Below are positions 50,601 through 58,856 of a DNA stretch of 64,000 bases, piece after piece. Source of the DNA: Sphingobacterium faecale (GTDB lineage: Bacteria > Bacteroidota > Bacteroidia > Sphingobacteriales > Sphingobacteriaceae); contig NZ_JAERTY010000009.1 in assembly GCF_016746095.1 (NCBI RefSeq), forward strand, positions 62,001 to 126,000, given 5' to 3'. Both the position numbers and the translations under genes were made by a program. Position 1 is the first letter of the stretch. Each line of letters opens with the position of its first letter. The notes beneath the pieces were generated by a model. That model saw only the letters and a program-made list of their open reading frames with translations, did not search any database and was not told where the DNA came from.

Positions 50601-51268
50601 TTTTGAACACCATACCCAACGATGACTACCTCATCCAGATCACTAGTTACCTCTACCATACGCACCTCGACTACTTTTCCTACGCTGTAATGGACAACTT
50701 GGTCCTCAAAGCCTAGTGCTGTAATTAGGAGTTGCCCTTCGTCCTGTATAACAGGTACCGTAAAAGAACCATCGGCCAGTGACGCTGCGGCAATATTACT
50801 CTGCTGTAGACGTACCGAAGCCCCTGCTAGTGGAGCACCATTGCCATCGATCACCTTTCCTTTTATCTGTTTCTGCTGTACATTCAATTCTGAATTAGCA
50901 ACCTCCATCTCCGATGCTTTTTTTATTAACACCGTCTTGTTCTGCACCACGTAGAACAATCCCCTTGGCGTCAGACAAGCATCTAAAACCTTCCTAAGGT
51001 CCATATCCTTGACATGCAGATCAATCTTCTCCACTTCTCTCAGTTGGCTGCTATTGTAGAAAAAATCAAGATTGGTCTGCTCTTGGATCTGTGTCAGTAC
51101 ATCAGCGAGCTCTGCTCGCTTTACCGACAGACTTACTTTTTGTGCATAGGTATTTCCATTTGCCTGCATGAAAAGACCCAGCAACAAAAATGAATATAAC
51201 TTCATCATGAGTAAACATGTTAGCAATCGACGGTGAGCTCCTCCGATTGCGGTAATATTTTTATACAT
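47678..51268 (-). CDS. SusC/RagA-family TonB-dependent transporter with STN domain
   Basis: A 1196-residue outer-membrane importer. A signal peptide ends near AQ at 43. Residues about 45-115 form an STN domain (SVKRAELADVLTQIQEQT, then VLDACLTPRGLFY), which signals to the FecR anti-sigma factor encoded just upstream. A CarboxypepD_reg-like domain (about 133-205; KGKVIDGNGAPLAGASV) precedes the plug with LDEVVIVGYG near 212, ALQGLMPGL-type TonB plug motifs and DPLVLIDGIEGDITRVNPNDIESVTVLKDAASSAIYGARGA, seen in parts as VNPNDIESVTVLKDAAS. The beta-barrel fills the rest and ends GVMIGL. It forms the SusCD pair with the next gene. Confidence 0.95.
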   Translation of the reverse strand: MYKNITAIGGAHRRLLTCLLMMKLYSFLLLGLFMQANGNTYAQKVSLSVKRAELADVLTQIQEQTNLDFFYNSSQLREVEKIDLHVKDMDLRKVLDACLTPRGLFYVVQNKTVLIKKASEMEVANSELNVQQKQIKGKVIDGNGAPLAGASVRLQQSNIAAASLADGSFTVPVIQDEGQLLITALGFEDQVVHYSVGKVVEVRMVEVTSDLDEVVIVGYGVQKKANLTGAVAQVNAEDIALRPDANIASTLQGLMPGLNIQINNGDPGATPDINVRGFNSINGGSPLVLIDGIEGDITRVNPNDIESVTVLKDAASSAIYGARGAFGVILITTKSGKAGKTEINYSNNFAWTTPAARTDFITDPYVYAKTVDAAISGYNGSSYSRYNEMDWEAIKMVSKGEIAPFYELQPDGTNKFFYQTDWWDYLFRKYQASNFHNVSISGGTDKLKGYLSGRVYDRQSINNINKDAGIARQNMKANLVFTPYDWLEVSNNVQFINENDKDYGGFSNGFGGLWSTTTWYNLMPFYPNFVDGIPTDIGTGSGGQGGNAGLVSGKSWRNIDTEEFTNTFRIVARPLKGLEFNFDYSNRIENKNLALRLNPFTYLAGNRLTPLTVGLNRLEEQRSKDKYNALNFFGTYNKTIANQHNLRLLLGFNQEEFDRDFISAKGDDLLLEDLSNLSLSTVMNAMTGSAKNWAVRGFFGRFNYDYEGKYLMEINARYDGSSRFPKDSRWGFFPSVSLGWQMDRENFWQDIKPYVSSFKLRGSYGKLGNQTVDVNTFKELMKVERGGWLNGGDRLTVAQMPGPLPSVVTWERTKSLNLGADIGVLNNKLFVNADWYRKNVEGMYLPGEPLPGVFGAKEPRENYAALRNDGWEVAVSYRDKFDVAGAPLHFNVTANVSNFKGTITKYNNTKGLLSSYYEGQRLGEIWGYRVAGQFQSDEEAAAYQSHFDIPGGAQAAVNLGQVYDDILNVMQNSEWSHLRAGDIKYLDLNDDRKIDKGDNTLDNHGDLRRIGNAMPQYLFGLNLNAKWKSFDFSTALSGVGRQDWYPTGELFWGTYQRPYLSFIRKDLIDNAWTPDKPENTYPQIYRGYSSLQGRRSLYEVNDYYLTNLGFLRVKNMTVGYTLPQEWTQKAKIERLRVFFSGENMFTWSFGKLTKYIDPEQAGAGVSYSAPKDATQRGDQRVYPMGKTYSFGVMIGL

Positions 51269-51328
51269 TTGATAGGTATTTGGTAAAATATTATTAATTC
51301 AAAACTGATGCTATTTCCAGGTACTATC

Positions 51329-51358
51329 GAAGAGAGGGTGTTGGCGCATCCCCTCTTC
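51329..51358 (-). promoter_or_regulatory. Hairpin between fecR and susC
   Basis: GAAGAGAGGG pairs with CCCCTCTTC around about 11 nt. There is no T-run. It may act in differential expression between the regulator genes and the transporter gene, or mark an ECF-dependent promoter region. Confidence 0.4.
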
Positions 51359-51378
51359 TCCTGTTCTGATAACCGTCC

Positions 51379-52560
51379 TTATTTCATCACGACTACCCTC
51401 CCTTCTTGAATATCAAAACGTAAATCAGATACTTGTTCTATATTTGCCAAGACCTCGCTCAGCTTTTTGGATCGCTTGAAACTCCCTGTAAATAAATCCG
51501 TAGACCCTGCTTTAAACTCAACTCCCGCAATAGGATACCACTTCGCCAAGTCGGTCATAATATTTTTTATAGACTCTTCCTTAAATCGGAAGTAACCTTC
51601 CTTCCAAGCCAGCACCTGGCCCATATCTACTCTTTCATTCAATTCAATGACCGCCGAGTGGCTCACCATAGCCTGTTGTCCTGGCTTGATACGCACCTGC
51701 CTTTGTGCAGCATCCACTTGTACCGACCCCGACACCAAGGTTGTTGCCACACCCTTATCCGCTTTATAGGCCGACATATTAAACTGCGTCCCCAATACCG
51801 TTACCGCCGCATTCTTGGCATGCACGACAAAAGGTAAAGCCTTATCGTGGGCTACCTCAAAGAAAGCTTCACCCGAGAGTGTCACCTCGCGTTGTTTCTT
51901 ACCAAATAAACTAGAGATTTCTACCTGTGAATCTGAATTCAGATTGACGACAGATGCGTCTGGCAACATAAGACGTAGCGTCACTCCTTTCGGGGCTACA
52001 AAGCGGTGTTTCTCATTGGCCTGAAAAAAATCGCTATTCTGGCTCTGCTGCATAATGATCGTACCATCGCCCCTGCGCAACAGCGCCAAGCCTTTGTAAT
52101 GGAGCGTATCCTGCCCAACATCCGCCAGAGACAGTCGCTTTCCATCCGCTAGTGTTATCAGCGCATCGTCCTTCGGTAGTTCGATATCTGTAGATAGCTG
52201 CAGCACTGTAGACTCTGCCAATCCCTTCTCTTCTCCATCATTCCATAACTGATAACCTACTATTCCAACCAACCCCACCAATAAAATAACGGCAGCTACT
52301 TGCCTTAGCTGCTTCCATCTGCGGTATAACGGTATACGTACAACAGGCTCTAAATCTTCCGTTCGACTAATAATACACTCAAATAGTATATCCTGTTGAA
52401 AAGCACTATTACCATTCAATTCAAGTGATCGATCCACCAAATCAGAAAACTCGGTTTCTTCCATTCCCTCCATCATCACATCCAATTCCCGCTCCTCTGC
52501 TTCGGTCAGCGTACCATTCAAGTATTTATCAAAAAGTAATTGTAATCTATTTTTATCCAA
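51379..52560 (-). CDS. FecR-family anti-sigma factor
   Basis: A 393-residue inner-membrane protein of the FecR/PrtR type. The cytoplasmic N-terminus (about 1-85; RLQLLFDKYLNGTLTEAEERELD) holds the sigma factor. A transmembrane helix lies at about 90-108 (AAVILLVGLVGIVGYQL). The periplasmic part has the FecR core: KGVTLRLMLPDASVVNLNSDS, EVTLSGEAFFEVAHDKALPFVVHAKNAAVTVLGTQFNMSAY and, near the end, the STN-like DUF4974 with EESIKNIMTDLAKWYPI, all as short blocks. The start is TTG at 52560, supported by the family-type MDKNRLQLLF. It relays the transporter's signal to the sigma factor. Confidence 0.93.
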   Translation of the reverse strand: MDKNRLQLLFDKYLNGTLTEAEERELDVMMEGMEETEFSDLVDRSLELNGNSAFQQDILFECIISRTEDLEPVVRIPLYRRWKQLRQVAAVILLVGLVGIVGYQLWNDGEEKGLAESTVLQLSTDIELPKDDALITLADGKRLSLADVGQDTLHYKGLALLRRGDGTIIMQQSQNSDFFQANEKHRFVAPKGVTLRLMLPDASVVNLNSDSQVEISSLFGKKQREVTLSGEAFFEVAHDKALPFVVHAKNAAVTVLGTQFNMSAYKADKGVATTLVSGSVQVDAAQRQVRIKPGQQAMVSHSAVIELNERVDMGQVLAWKEGYFRFKEESIKNIMTDLAKWYPIAGVEFKAGSTDLFTGSFKRSKKLSEVLANIEQVSDLRFDIQEGRVVVMK

Positions 52561-52645
52561 TTTTCTTAACCTTAATCATACCTAGTACACCTAACTCGTG
52601 GGGTACGACTAGTCGGTAAGTAAAAAAAATTATTGATCCTGGATA

Positions 52646-53218
52646 CTAGTGCAAAAATAGAAGAGATAAAAGCACCAAATAATTATAGTCTGCTTGGGGC
52701 AGCGTCTTTCTGAGACTTTTGAGTGCTTGTGTGATATGATTTTTCACTGTATTGGGCGATATGCCCATTTCCGTAGCGATCTGTTGGTGGCTGTATCCCT
52801 CCAAACGGCTCAACCGCAATGCTTTTTTCTGCTGCTCTGGCAGGCTTTCTATCGAATATTCCAACTGGCTCTCCAGCTCCCGCACATACAGCCGCTGTTC
52901 CACATCGTTGACCAATACATCAGCAACCTGTGCCAGATATTTTTTTGTTACACGGGCATGCCTCAATTGATTAAAACATAAACGCTTGGCCATCACATAA
53001 ATCCACGGCCATATATCCCGATCTTCACGGATTTCCTCCCGATTGGCCCATAGTTTCACAAAACAGTCTTGTACCAACTCTTCCGCTGCTGCTGTATCTT
53101 TGAGCAACTTAAAGCCCAGGTCATACAACCATGGCGCATAAGCATCATACAACGAACGGAAGGCGAGCCGATCACCTTGCTTTATCCGTAGCAATATACC
53201 TTGTGCATCTGTAGTCAT
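52646..53218 (-). CDS. ECF RNA polymerase sigma factor (FecI-like, SusC-associated)
   Basis: A 190-residue extracytoplasmic-function sigma factor. Region 2 includes FRSLYDAYAPWLYDLGFKLL and EELVQDCFVKLWANREEI (about residues 20-60); WPWIYVMAKRLCFNQLR near 70-86 is region 2.4-like. Region 4 has SLPEQQKKALRLSRLEGYSHQQIA and a helix-turn-helix EMGISPNTVKNHITQALKSLR near 145-170. It begins the minus-strand regulon for the SusC with an STN domain, 85 bp before fecR. A TATCTTTG box (53294-53301) is a weak housekeeping promoter candidate. Its own targets are probably the SusC operon. Confidence 0.94.
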   Translation of the reverse strand: MTTDAQGILLRIKQGDRLAFRSLYDAYAPWLYDLGFKLLKDTAAAEELVQDCFVKLWANREEIREDRDIWPWIYVMAKRLCFNQLRHARVTKKYLAQVADVLVNDVEQRLYVRELESQLEYSIESLPEQQKKALRLSRLEGYSHQQIATEMGISPNTVKNHITQALKSLRKTLPQADYNYLVLLSLLFLH

Positions 53219-53553
53219 GAGTTCTGGCGATTGTCGCTGCCAATTTAGATTTTGGATAAAGGTATAGACATTTATCTAAAAATCCAATCTGCCCAAAGAT
53301 ACAGCACCAATGTTAAGAGAATATTATATCTCCCTTCATTTTGTTACAAAATGAAATTTAATCAAAACATAACGTCAAGTAAACTTCGCTAAAACACGCA
53401 AAAAATCAATAAAAAAATATCAGAAAGCTTAAATTTTAAATAAAGTATATTCCGTTTTGTTATTTTACGCTTTGTTTTTACTATCTATGCAATATATATA
53501 TAACATATATGTTACATAATTATCTAAATTATTTTAATCTAATTTATTTACCT
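53219..53553. other. Divergent intergenic region between ECF sigma gene and SusC gene
   Basis: About 335 bp, very AT-rich. It contains a TATCTTTG box for the minus strand and a 21-bp palindrome, TTCATTTTG and CAAAATGAA around TTA (53335-53355), which could be an operator. I see no clear plus-strand -7 box. Confidence 0.5.
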
Positions 53554-56487
53554 ATGAGAGGATTTTTACTCTTTTTTGTGATGGTATGCTCATTTATAGG
53601 AGCTTATGCGCAGACCAGTTTGACTTTGACCGGAATTGTCAAGGACAACATCAATCGTCCAGTTCCCAATGCTTCGATCCTAATCAAAGGAACGAATATC
53701 GGTGCAGAGACTGATGCCGGAGGAAATTTCGATATTAAGTCAAACTCATCAAATGTTATTCTCATTATCAGTGCTGTCGGATATGAAACTCAAGAGGTTC
53801 CTGTCAAAGAGAACAAGAAACTGAATATTATCCTAGCCGAGAGTAATGTAGGTATTGATGAAGTAATCGTCATGGGATACAACAGCGTAGACAAGCAACA
53901 CGTTGCCTCCTCTGTAGCACAGCTTAATATGGAACAGGCCAAAACCCGTCCATTTTTAAAAATGCAGCAAGCTTTCAGCGGAACCATACCTGGTGTCACC
54001 ATGCTTCAAGGAACCTCATTACCGGGCAGTACTTTTGGAGGCATTAACATCCGGGGAATAAGCACCTTACAAAATGCTGATCCTTTGGTTATCGTCGATG
54101 GAATGGAGCAATCCATAGAAGACCTTGATCCTAATCAAATCAAAAGCCTGACAGTGTTGAAGGATGCTGCTTCTGCCGCAATGTATGGTTCCAGAGGCGC
54201 CAATGGTGTAATTATCATCGAGACAGAACGAGGTACTACGGGCCAATTCAAAGTCAACATCAATGCCTGGTCCGGTTTCAATAAACCTGTGGATTTACCC
54301 GAATTTGTTAATGCAGCCGACTATATGCGCCTCAACAACGAAGGAAGAACCTACCAAGGGCAAAACACTTTATACAGCGACGAAGACATACAGAAAGCGG
54401 TATCTGGAGCGATCAAAACAGTCGATTGGGTGAAGGAAGTCATGCCAAAAACATCTATGGTACATAATCAAAGCGCTAATATTTCTGGCGGCGGCGGTGT
54501 AGGTACATTCAACCTAATGCTCGGTCACCTTCAGGAGACTGGACTTAATGCGGTTGAAGGTAGCCAAAAATACTCGGCACGGTTCAATACCAATATCAAT
54601 ATCGCCAACAAGTTCTCTCTTTTAGCGGATTTCTATGTAAAAAAATACCAGTATGACCGTTTATTAGACAATGACGATGGGCATGGTTTATATAAAATTG
54701 CCTGGCGTATGAATCCCACCCAGCAAGTGTATTACGACACCGATCTTCCGGAACACTACATTCTGCACAACGATTTGAACCCGGTTGCGCGGATTAATCG
54801 TGGGGGTATAAAAAACTATATGAGTGACCAGAGCACCATCAACCTCCGTCCGAGGTATAATATCAACAGTAAGCTGAATGTTGAAGGTAATATTTCCTAT
54901 ATGATCAGCAAATCAGCAAACAAGAGAGCACGCAAAACATTCAAATATCTGGATATTACAGGCAAACCCATATCTATAGCGACTAACCTTGTGGAAGCTT
55001 CACAAGGGGTCAGTGAGAGTCAATTGACAGCACGGGCTTTGGTCAATTATACCGATGATTTACGCGACGGACAGGACAAGATCTATTTTACTGCGGGTAC
55101 CGAAGTTATGAATTATACCTACACAGACTATCGTGAGGTTTCAAAAGCCTCTTTCTTTGGTAAGCTTAATTATTCCTTTGATAATCGTTATATCTTAGAA
55201 GCTACTGCCCGGGCGGATGGAAGCAGCAAATTTGCTCCCAAACACAAATGGGGATTTTTCCCTTCTGCCGCTATAGCGTGGAATGCGCACAACGAATCTT
55301 TTTTAGCTGATCTCAAAAACAGCGGGGCTCTATCCAATCTAAAAATCCGGGCATCCTATGGCCTTATCGGTAATGAGAATGTCGATCCATACCTATGGGA
55401 AGAAATCGTCAATCAGTATGGTTGGACTATGCGGGTACCCAACTACGAATTCTCCTGGGAAAAGCAAAAACAATGGAATATCGGGCTTGATCTCAGCACG
55501 CTAAAAGATCGTCTATCCTTCACTGCCGAGGTCTATGACAAGTTCTCTTATGATCTGATCTACGATCTATTCCCTGTGCCTCCACTTACCGGTTCACACA
55601 CCTTAACTACAGCTGTCAATATCGGAGAAGTCAGGAATAAAGGGTATGAGTTATCTGCCAAATGGAGTGATAAAATCGGTAATGTCAATTACAGTATCGG
55701 CGGATCATTCTTTGACAACAAAAATGAGGTACTTAAAGCAGGGCACAACCCCACCGATACCTTAATCTTCAGCGATACCAATGATAAAATATGGTATAAA
55801 GGCATTACGCTCGACAACTATTACGGATTCGAAAGCAATGGTTTCTTCCGTGACGCCGATGACGTCAACAACACTTCAGCCAAAATGGCCAATACACTTC
55901 CCGGTGACATCAAATATGTTGATCAAAACGGAGATGGCATCATAAACGATGCAGACCGGGTCAATCTTGGGGATCCCTTTCCACACCTTAATTATTCTAT
56001 CAGCTTAGACCTGAGCTACAAAAACTGGGATTTTTCGGTACTTGGGCAAGGTGTAGGCCGTCGTTTGGGGTGGATTCGGGGCCAAGAAGGTTTTCCGGTA
56101 TTAGTAGACAACGCGACCAATGCCTTAGGTGCACCTATGCAATACTATGCAGACAACCGCTGGACACCAGACACTCCCAACAGCCGTTTTCCACGTGTCT
56201 GGACAGGTACCAGTACCAACACCTACCTCAGCGACGTCTGGCTGAGTGATGCTTCGTACTTCCGTATTAAAATGATTCAACTGGGGTATACTGTCAAAAA
56301 CATCGGCAAGAGTTTTAAAAACACCAGATTCTATATCAATATTCAAGATGCTATTACATTCACCAAATGGGAAGGACTTGAGCCAGAACGTGTAGGAATC
56401 ACAACCGGACCTGAGAAATATGACGGTAACGGAAGCTATCCGCGTATGGCGACCTATACCTTTGGAATCAAGACTTCTATATTTTAA
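53554..56487 (+). CDS. SusC/RagA-family TonB-dependent transporter without STN domain
   Basis: A 977-residue outer-membrane importer. The signal peptide is MRGFLLFFVMVCSFIGAYAQ; I chose this ATG (53554) over the frame start at 53509. There is no STN domain, so it does not signal through a FecR protein. A CarboxypepD_reg-like domain (about 24-95; GIVKDNINRPVPNASILIKG) precedes the plug with VGIDEVIVMGYN near 104 and NADPLVIVDGMEQSIEDLDPNQIKSLTVLKDAASAAMYGSRGANG, in parts as DPNQIKSLTVLKDAAS. The barrel ends TFGIKTSIF. It is paired with the SusD gene 18 bp downstream and is divergent from the ECF sigma gene. Confidence 0.94.
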   Translation: MRGFLLFFVMVCSFIGAYAQTSLTLTGIVKDNINRPVPNASILIKGTNIGAETDAGGNFDIKSNSSNVILIISAVGYETQEVPVKENKKLNIILAESNVGIDEVIVMGYNSVDKQHVASSVAQLNMEQAKTRPFLKMQQAFSGTIPGVTMLQGTSLPGSTFGGINIRGISTLQNADPLVIVDGMEQSIEDLDPNQIKSLTVLKDAASAAMYGSRGANGVIIIETERGTTGQFKVNINAWSGFNKPVDLPEFVNAADYMRLNNEGRTYQGQNTLYSDEDIQKAVSGAIKTVDWVKEVMPKTSMVHNQSANISGGGGVGTFNLMLGHLQETGLNAVEGSQKYSARFNTNINIANKFSLLADFYVKKYQYDRLLDNDDGHGLYKIAWRMNPTQQVYYDTDLPEHYILHNDLNPVARINRGGIKNYMSDQSTINLRPRYNINSKLNVEGNISYMISKSANKRARKTFKYLDITGKPISIATNLVEASQGVSESQLTARALVNYTDDLRDGQDKIYFTAGTEVMNYTYTDYREVSKASFFGKLNYSFDNRYILEATARADGSSKFAPKHKWGFFPSAAIAWNAHNESFLADLKNSGALSNLKIRASYGLIGNENVDPYLWEEIVNQYGWTMRVPNYEFSWEKQKQWNIGLDLSTLKDRLSFTAEVYDKFSYDLIYDLFPVPPLTGSHTLTTAVNIGEVRNKGYELSAKWSDKIGNVNYSIGGSFFDNKNEVLKAGHNPTDTLIFSDTNDKIWYKGITLDNYYGFESNGFFRDADDVNNTSAKMANTLPGDIKYVDQNGDGIINDADRVNLGDPFPHLNYSISLDLSYKNWDFSVLGQGVGRRLGWIRGQEGFPVLVDNATNALGAPMQYYADNRWTPDTPNSRFPRVWTGTSTNTYLSDVWLSDASYFRIKMIQLGYTVKNIGKSFKNTRFYINIQDAITFTKWEGLEPERVGITTGPEKYDGNGSYPRMATYTFGIKTSIF

Positions 56488-56505
56488 TCTTTGAACTGTA
56501 AGAAA

Positions 56506-58119
56506 ATGAAAACATCAAAACTTATATATATACTAATGGCATCAGCTGGTCTAAGCTTGACTAGCTGTGATAAATTTCTAGATAAAACCGATCCTACAGC
56601 AACTAATTTCGAAGAATTTTTTAGCACCGAAGCTGATATTCTACGGGTGGTCTATAGTAGTTATTTAGATGTATTTAGCAATACGGCCAACAACGCTACA
56701 GTTCGTTCCAATTTCTTCTATATGGAAGAAGGCAAATCCGACAATGCCTATAGCCGTTCTGCGGGGGACAATCATCAATCCATCGCCAATGGCAACCTTA
56801 ATTCCAATACCAGTACCGTAAGTTATTACTACAACCTTCACATGAAACACCTTGGACGGTTGAATACCTTTATTGCTAACATTGACAAGCCTTTTGTGGA
56901 AGACGAATCGATACGTGTCAAATACAAGGGGATACTGGAGGCACTACGTTGCTGGCACTATTTCAAATTGACCAGTCGTTACGCCAATGTTCCTTTCTTT
57001 TTAGAGCCAGCAGACCTATCTACTGCTTTGCAACCTGCTAAATCGAAAGCAGAAATTTTAGGCACCCTCTTTCCTATGGCTGAAGAAATTGCGAACAGTC
57101 TGCCCGAAGACACGTATACCACAAATGCTTACATGTTCAACAGGTATTCCTTCAAAGCTCTTATTATGCGATATGCCTTATACAATGGTGACTACGAGCG
57201 TGCTGCCCGCTTGGCCAAAGAGATTATGGACAGCAAGAAGTATGAGCTCTTCAGTAATTATGGCAATTTATTCAATTATTCCGGAGACAAAATCAACAAA
57301 GAATATATTCTCCGGTTCAATAAGGAAAGTCATCCGTCCGCTGCCACCTTCTCTTTCACAAACCTAGCTCCCCAGTCAAAAACAGGCTCCGGACAGGCCT
57401 ACCTGGTTCCCGTCAAATCCCTGGTTGATTCATACTGGACCCTACAAGGTAGACCCATTGATCAGTGTCCACTACATACCAAGCAAGAATACGAGTTGAA
57501 TCCGAAACTAAACAGGGATCCCAGATTTGCAGCAAGTATTATTTCCAATGGCGACACATTCAATGGAGAAGTTATCAACATCTATGACCCCAACAGTACC
57601 TACTCTTACGAAAAAATCCGCGCTGGAAAATCGGGCTACTGGTTTAAAAAATTCGTAGACCCTGCAGATTACTCCCGTGCATCCGGAGAGATGGAGTTTG
57701 GTGTCATACGTTATGGAGAAGTTCTTTTGACCTATGCTGAGGCTAAAATAATGCAAAATGATGTAGACGAATTAGCGAAAAAATGTATCAATGACATCCG
57801 CCGCAGAGGAGGTCTGGATATGACCGTGGCCGACGTAACACTAAGTGGCAAATCGCAACAGCAGTGGATAGATCTCATTCGCAACGAACGCCGTATCGAA
57901 CTCGCTGGAGAAGGCGTACGTTATGATGATATTATCCGCTGGAAAATTGCTGAGGACGTACTTAATAAGCCTGTATATGGACATACTAGATTAGTAAACG
58001 GACAATTGGAGTCTTTAAAAATCGAAGACCGCACGTTCAAATCATTCAACTACTTATGGCCGTTTCATGAGAGCAGCTTAAAAGTAGAGCCTGGGTTAAA
58101 GCAAAATCCCGGTTACTAG
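56506..58119 (+). CDS. RagB/SusD-family outer-membrane lipoprotein
   Basis: A 537-residue SusD-family lipoprotein (lipobox LSLTSC, Cys about residue 21). Blocks: CDKFLDKTDPTA, RCWHYFKLTSRYANVPFFLEP near 146-166 (parts HYFKLTSRYANVP), RYGEVLLTYAEAKI near 400-413, the INDIRRRGGLDM and LIRNERRIELAGEGVRYDDIIRWK stretch near 428-475 (parts NERRIELAGEG, RYDDIIRW), and the end LKQNPGY. I chose ATG 56506 over the TTG at 56491. It captures the substrate for the SusC next to it. No glycoside hydrolase or other enzyme follows, so the pair is an orphan; a terminator ends the unit. Confidence 0.93.
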   Translation: MKTSKLIYILMASAGLSLTSCDKFLDKTDPTATNFEEFFSTEADILRVVYSSYLDVFSNTANNATVRSNFFYMEEGKSDNAYSRSAGDNHQSIANGNLNSNTSTVSYYYNLHMKHLGRLNTFIANIDKPFVEDESIRVKYKGILEALRCWHYFKLTSRYANVPFFLEPADLSTALQPAKSKAEILGTLFPMAEEIANSLPEDTYTTNAYMFNRYSFKALIMRYALYNGDYERAARLAKEIMDSKKYELFSNYGNLFNYSGDKINKEYILRFNKESHPSAATFSFTNLAPQSKTGSGQAYLVPVKSLVDSYWTLQGRPIDQCPLHTKQEYELNPKLNRDPRFAASIISNGDTFNGEVINIYDPNSTYSYEKIRAGKSGYWFKKFVDPADYSRASGEMEFGVIRYGEVLLTYAEAKIMQNDVDELAKKCINDIRRRGGLDMTVADVTLSGKSQQQWIDLIRNERRIELAGEGVRYDDIIRWKIAEDVLNKPVYGHTRLVNGQLESLKIEDRTFKSFNYLWPFHESSLKVEPGLKQNPGY

Positions 58120-58185
58120 ATTCTCGACATTAGGGTTATATCAGATCACAATGATACAACCTTTCTATTTCATTATAACACAATA

Positions 58186-58216
58186 AAAAAGCATCAGTAT
58201 AAAGCTGATGCTTTTT
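58186..58216. terminator. Intrinsic terminator after the SusCD pair
   Basis: A 12-bp stem AAAAAGCATCAG with CTGATGCTTTTT and a 7-nt loop. It lies between the convergent SusD gene and the small lipoprotein gene and can work on both strands. Confidence 0.92.
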
Positions 58217-58264
58217 GGTCCTGAGATAGCCACGACCTGTTCTCATTATTTAAATCTAAGTTTC

Positions 58265-58696
58265 TTACTGTTTTTTTCCATCGAAGCTGTATACGATATC
58301 ATCTGCTTTCGTATCTTTCGTTACGATTTTAAGATTCTTTTCAGCAACAGTGTATATCAATATACCATTGGGGTCAGCATTTGCCTGTACCGATATATTT
58401 CCATTCGCCGACACCTGTAATGTCTTTGCAGTAATATTGGAATAAGGCTGACCAGCCTTTGCTTCTACTTTCAGGTGTTTACCATCAACTTTCGACACTA
58501 TAATCTCCGCATCATAATACTTCGTTCCCGATGCATTCAACATATCTATTGTACCTACATAGGTACCTACAGCAGCGTCAATACTCCCACCTTCAGGAGC
58601 TTTGTCTTCGTCCTTACTACAACTTGCCAATAGAACAGCGGCGCATACAAAAAATAATGCAGCTAATAAGCTGTTGCGTTTCATCAATCTTTTCAT
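58265..58696 (-). CDS. Small lipoprotein, lipocalin- or beta-barrel-like
   Basis: A 143-residue lipoprotein (lipobox VLLASC, Cys at residue 26). The mature part is a row of beta-strand-like segments: GTYVGTIDMLNASGTKYYDAEIIVSKVDGKHLKVEA, then TAKTLQVSANGNISVQANA and LKIVTKDTKADDIVYSFDG, here quoted in pieces. This resembles the small lipocalin-like DUFs in Bacteroidota PULs, but no named family is certain. It probably belongs to the SusC/SusD/metallopeptidase locus at 58.8-64 kb, since it is co-oriented, but a 160-bp gap separates it from the next gene. Confidence 0.72.
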   Translation of the reverse strand: MKRLMKRNSLLAALFFVCAAVLLASCSKDEDKAPEGGSIDAAVGTYVGTIDMLNASGTKYYDAEIIVSKVDGKHLKVEAKAGQPYSNITAKTLQVSANGNISVQANADPNGILIYTVAEKNLKIVTKDTKADDIVYSFDGKKQ

Positions 58697-58856
58697 CGTT
58701 TATTCATTTTTTATGTGGGTATCTAAACAATTATTAGACCATATTTAGTCAGTCCATAAACATTCTTGATAGACTCCAGATAAAAAACAAATTACAAGAC
58801 TAAAAATCAGCATTTTAAACCAGACGAAACAAATTTTTAGTTTTACCGCCTTACTG

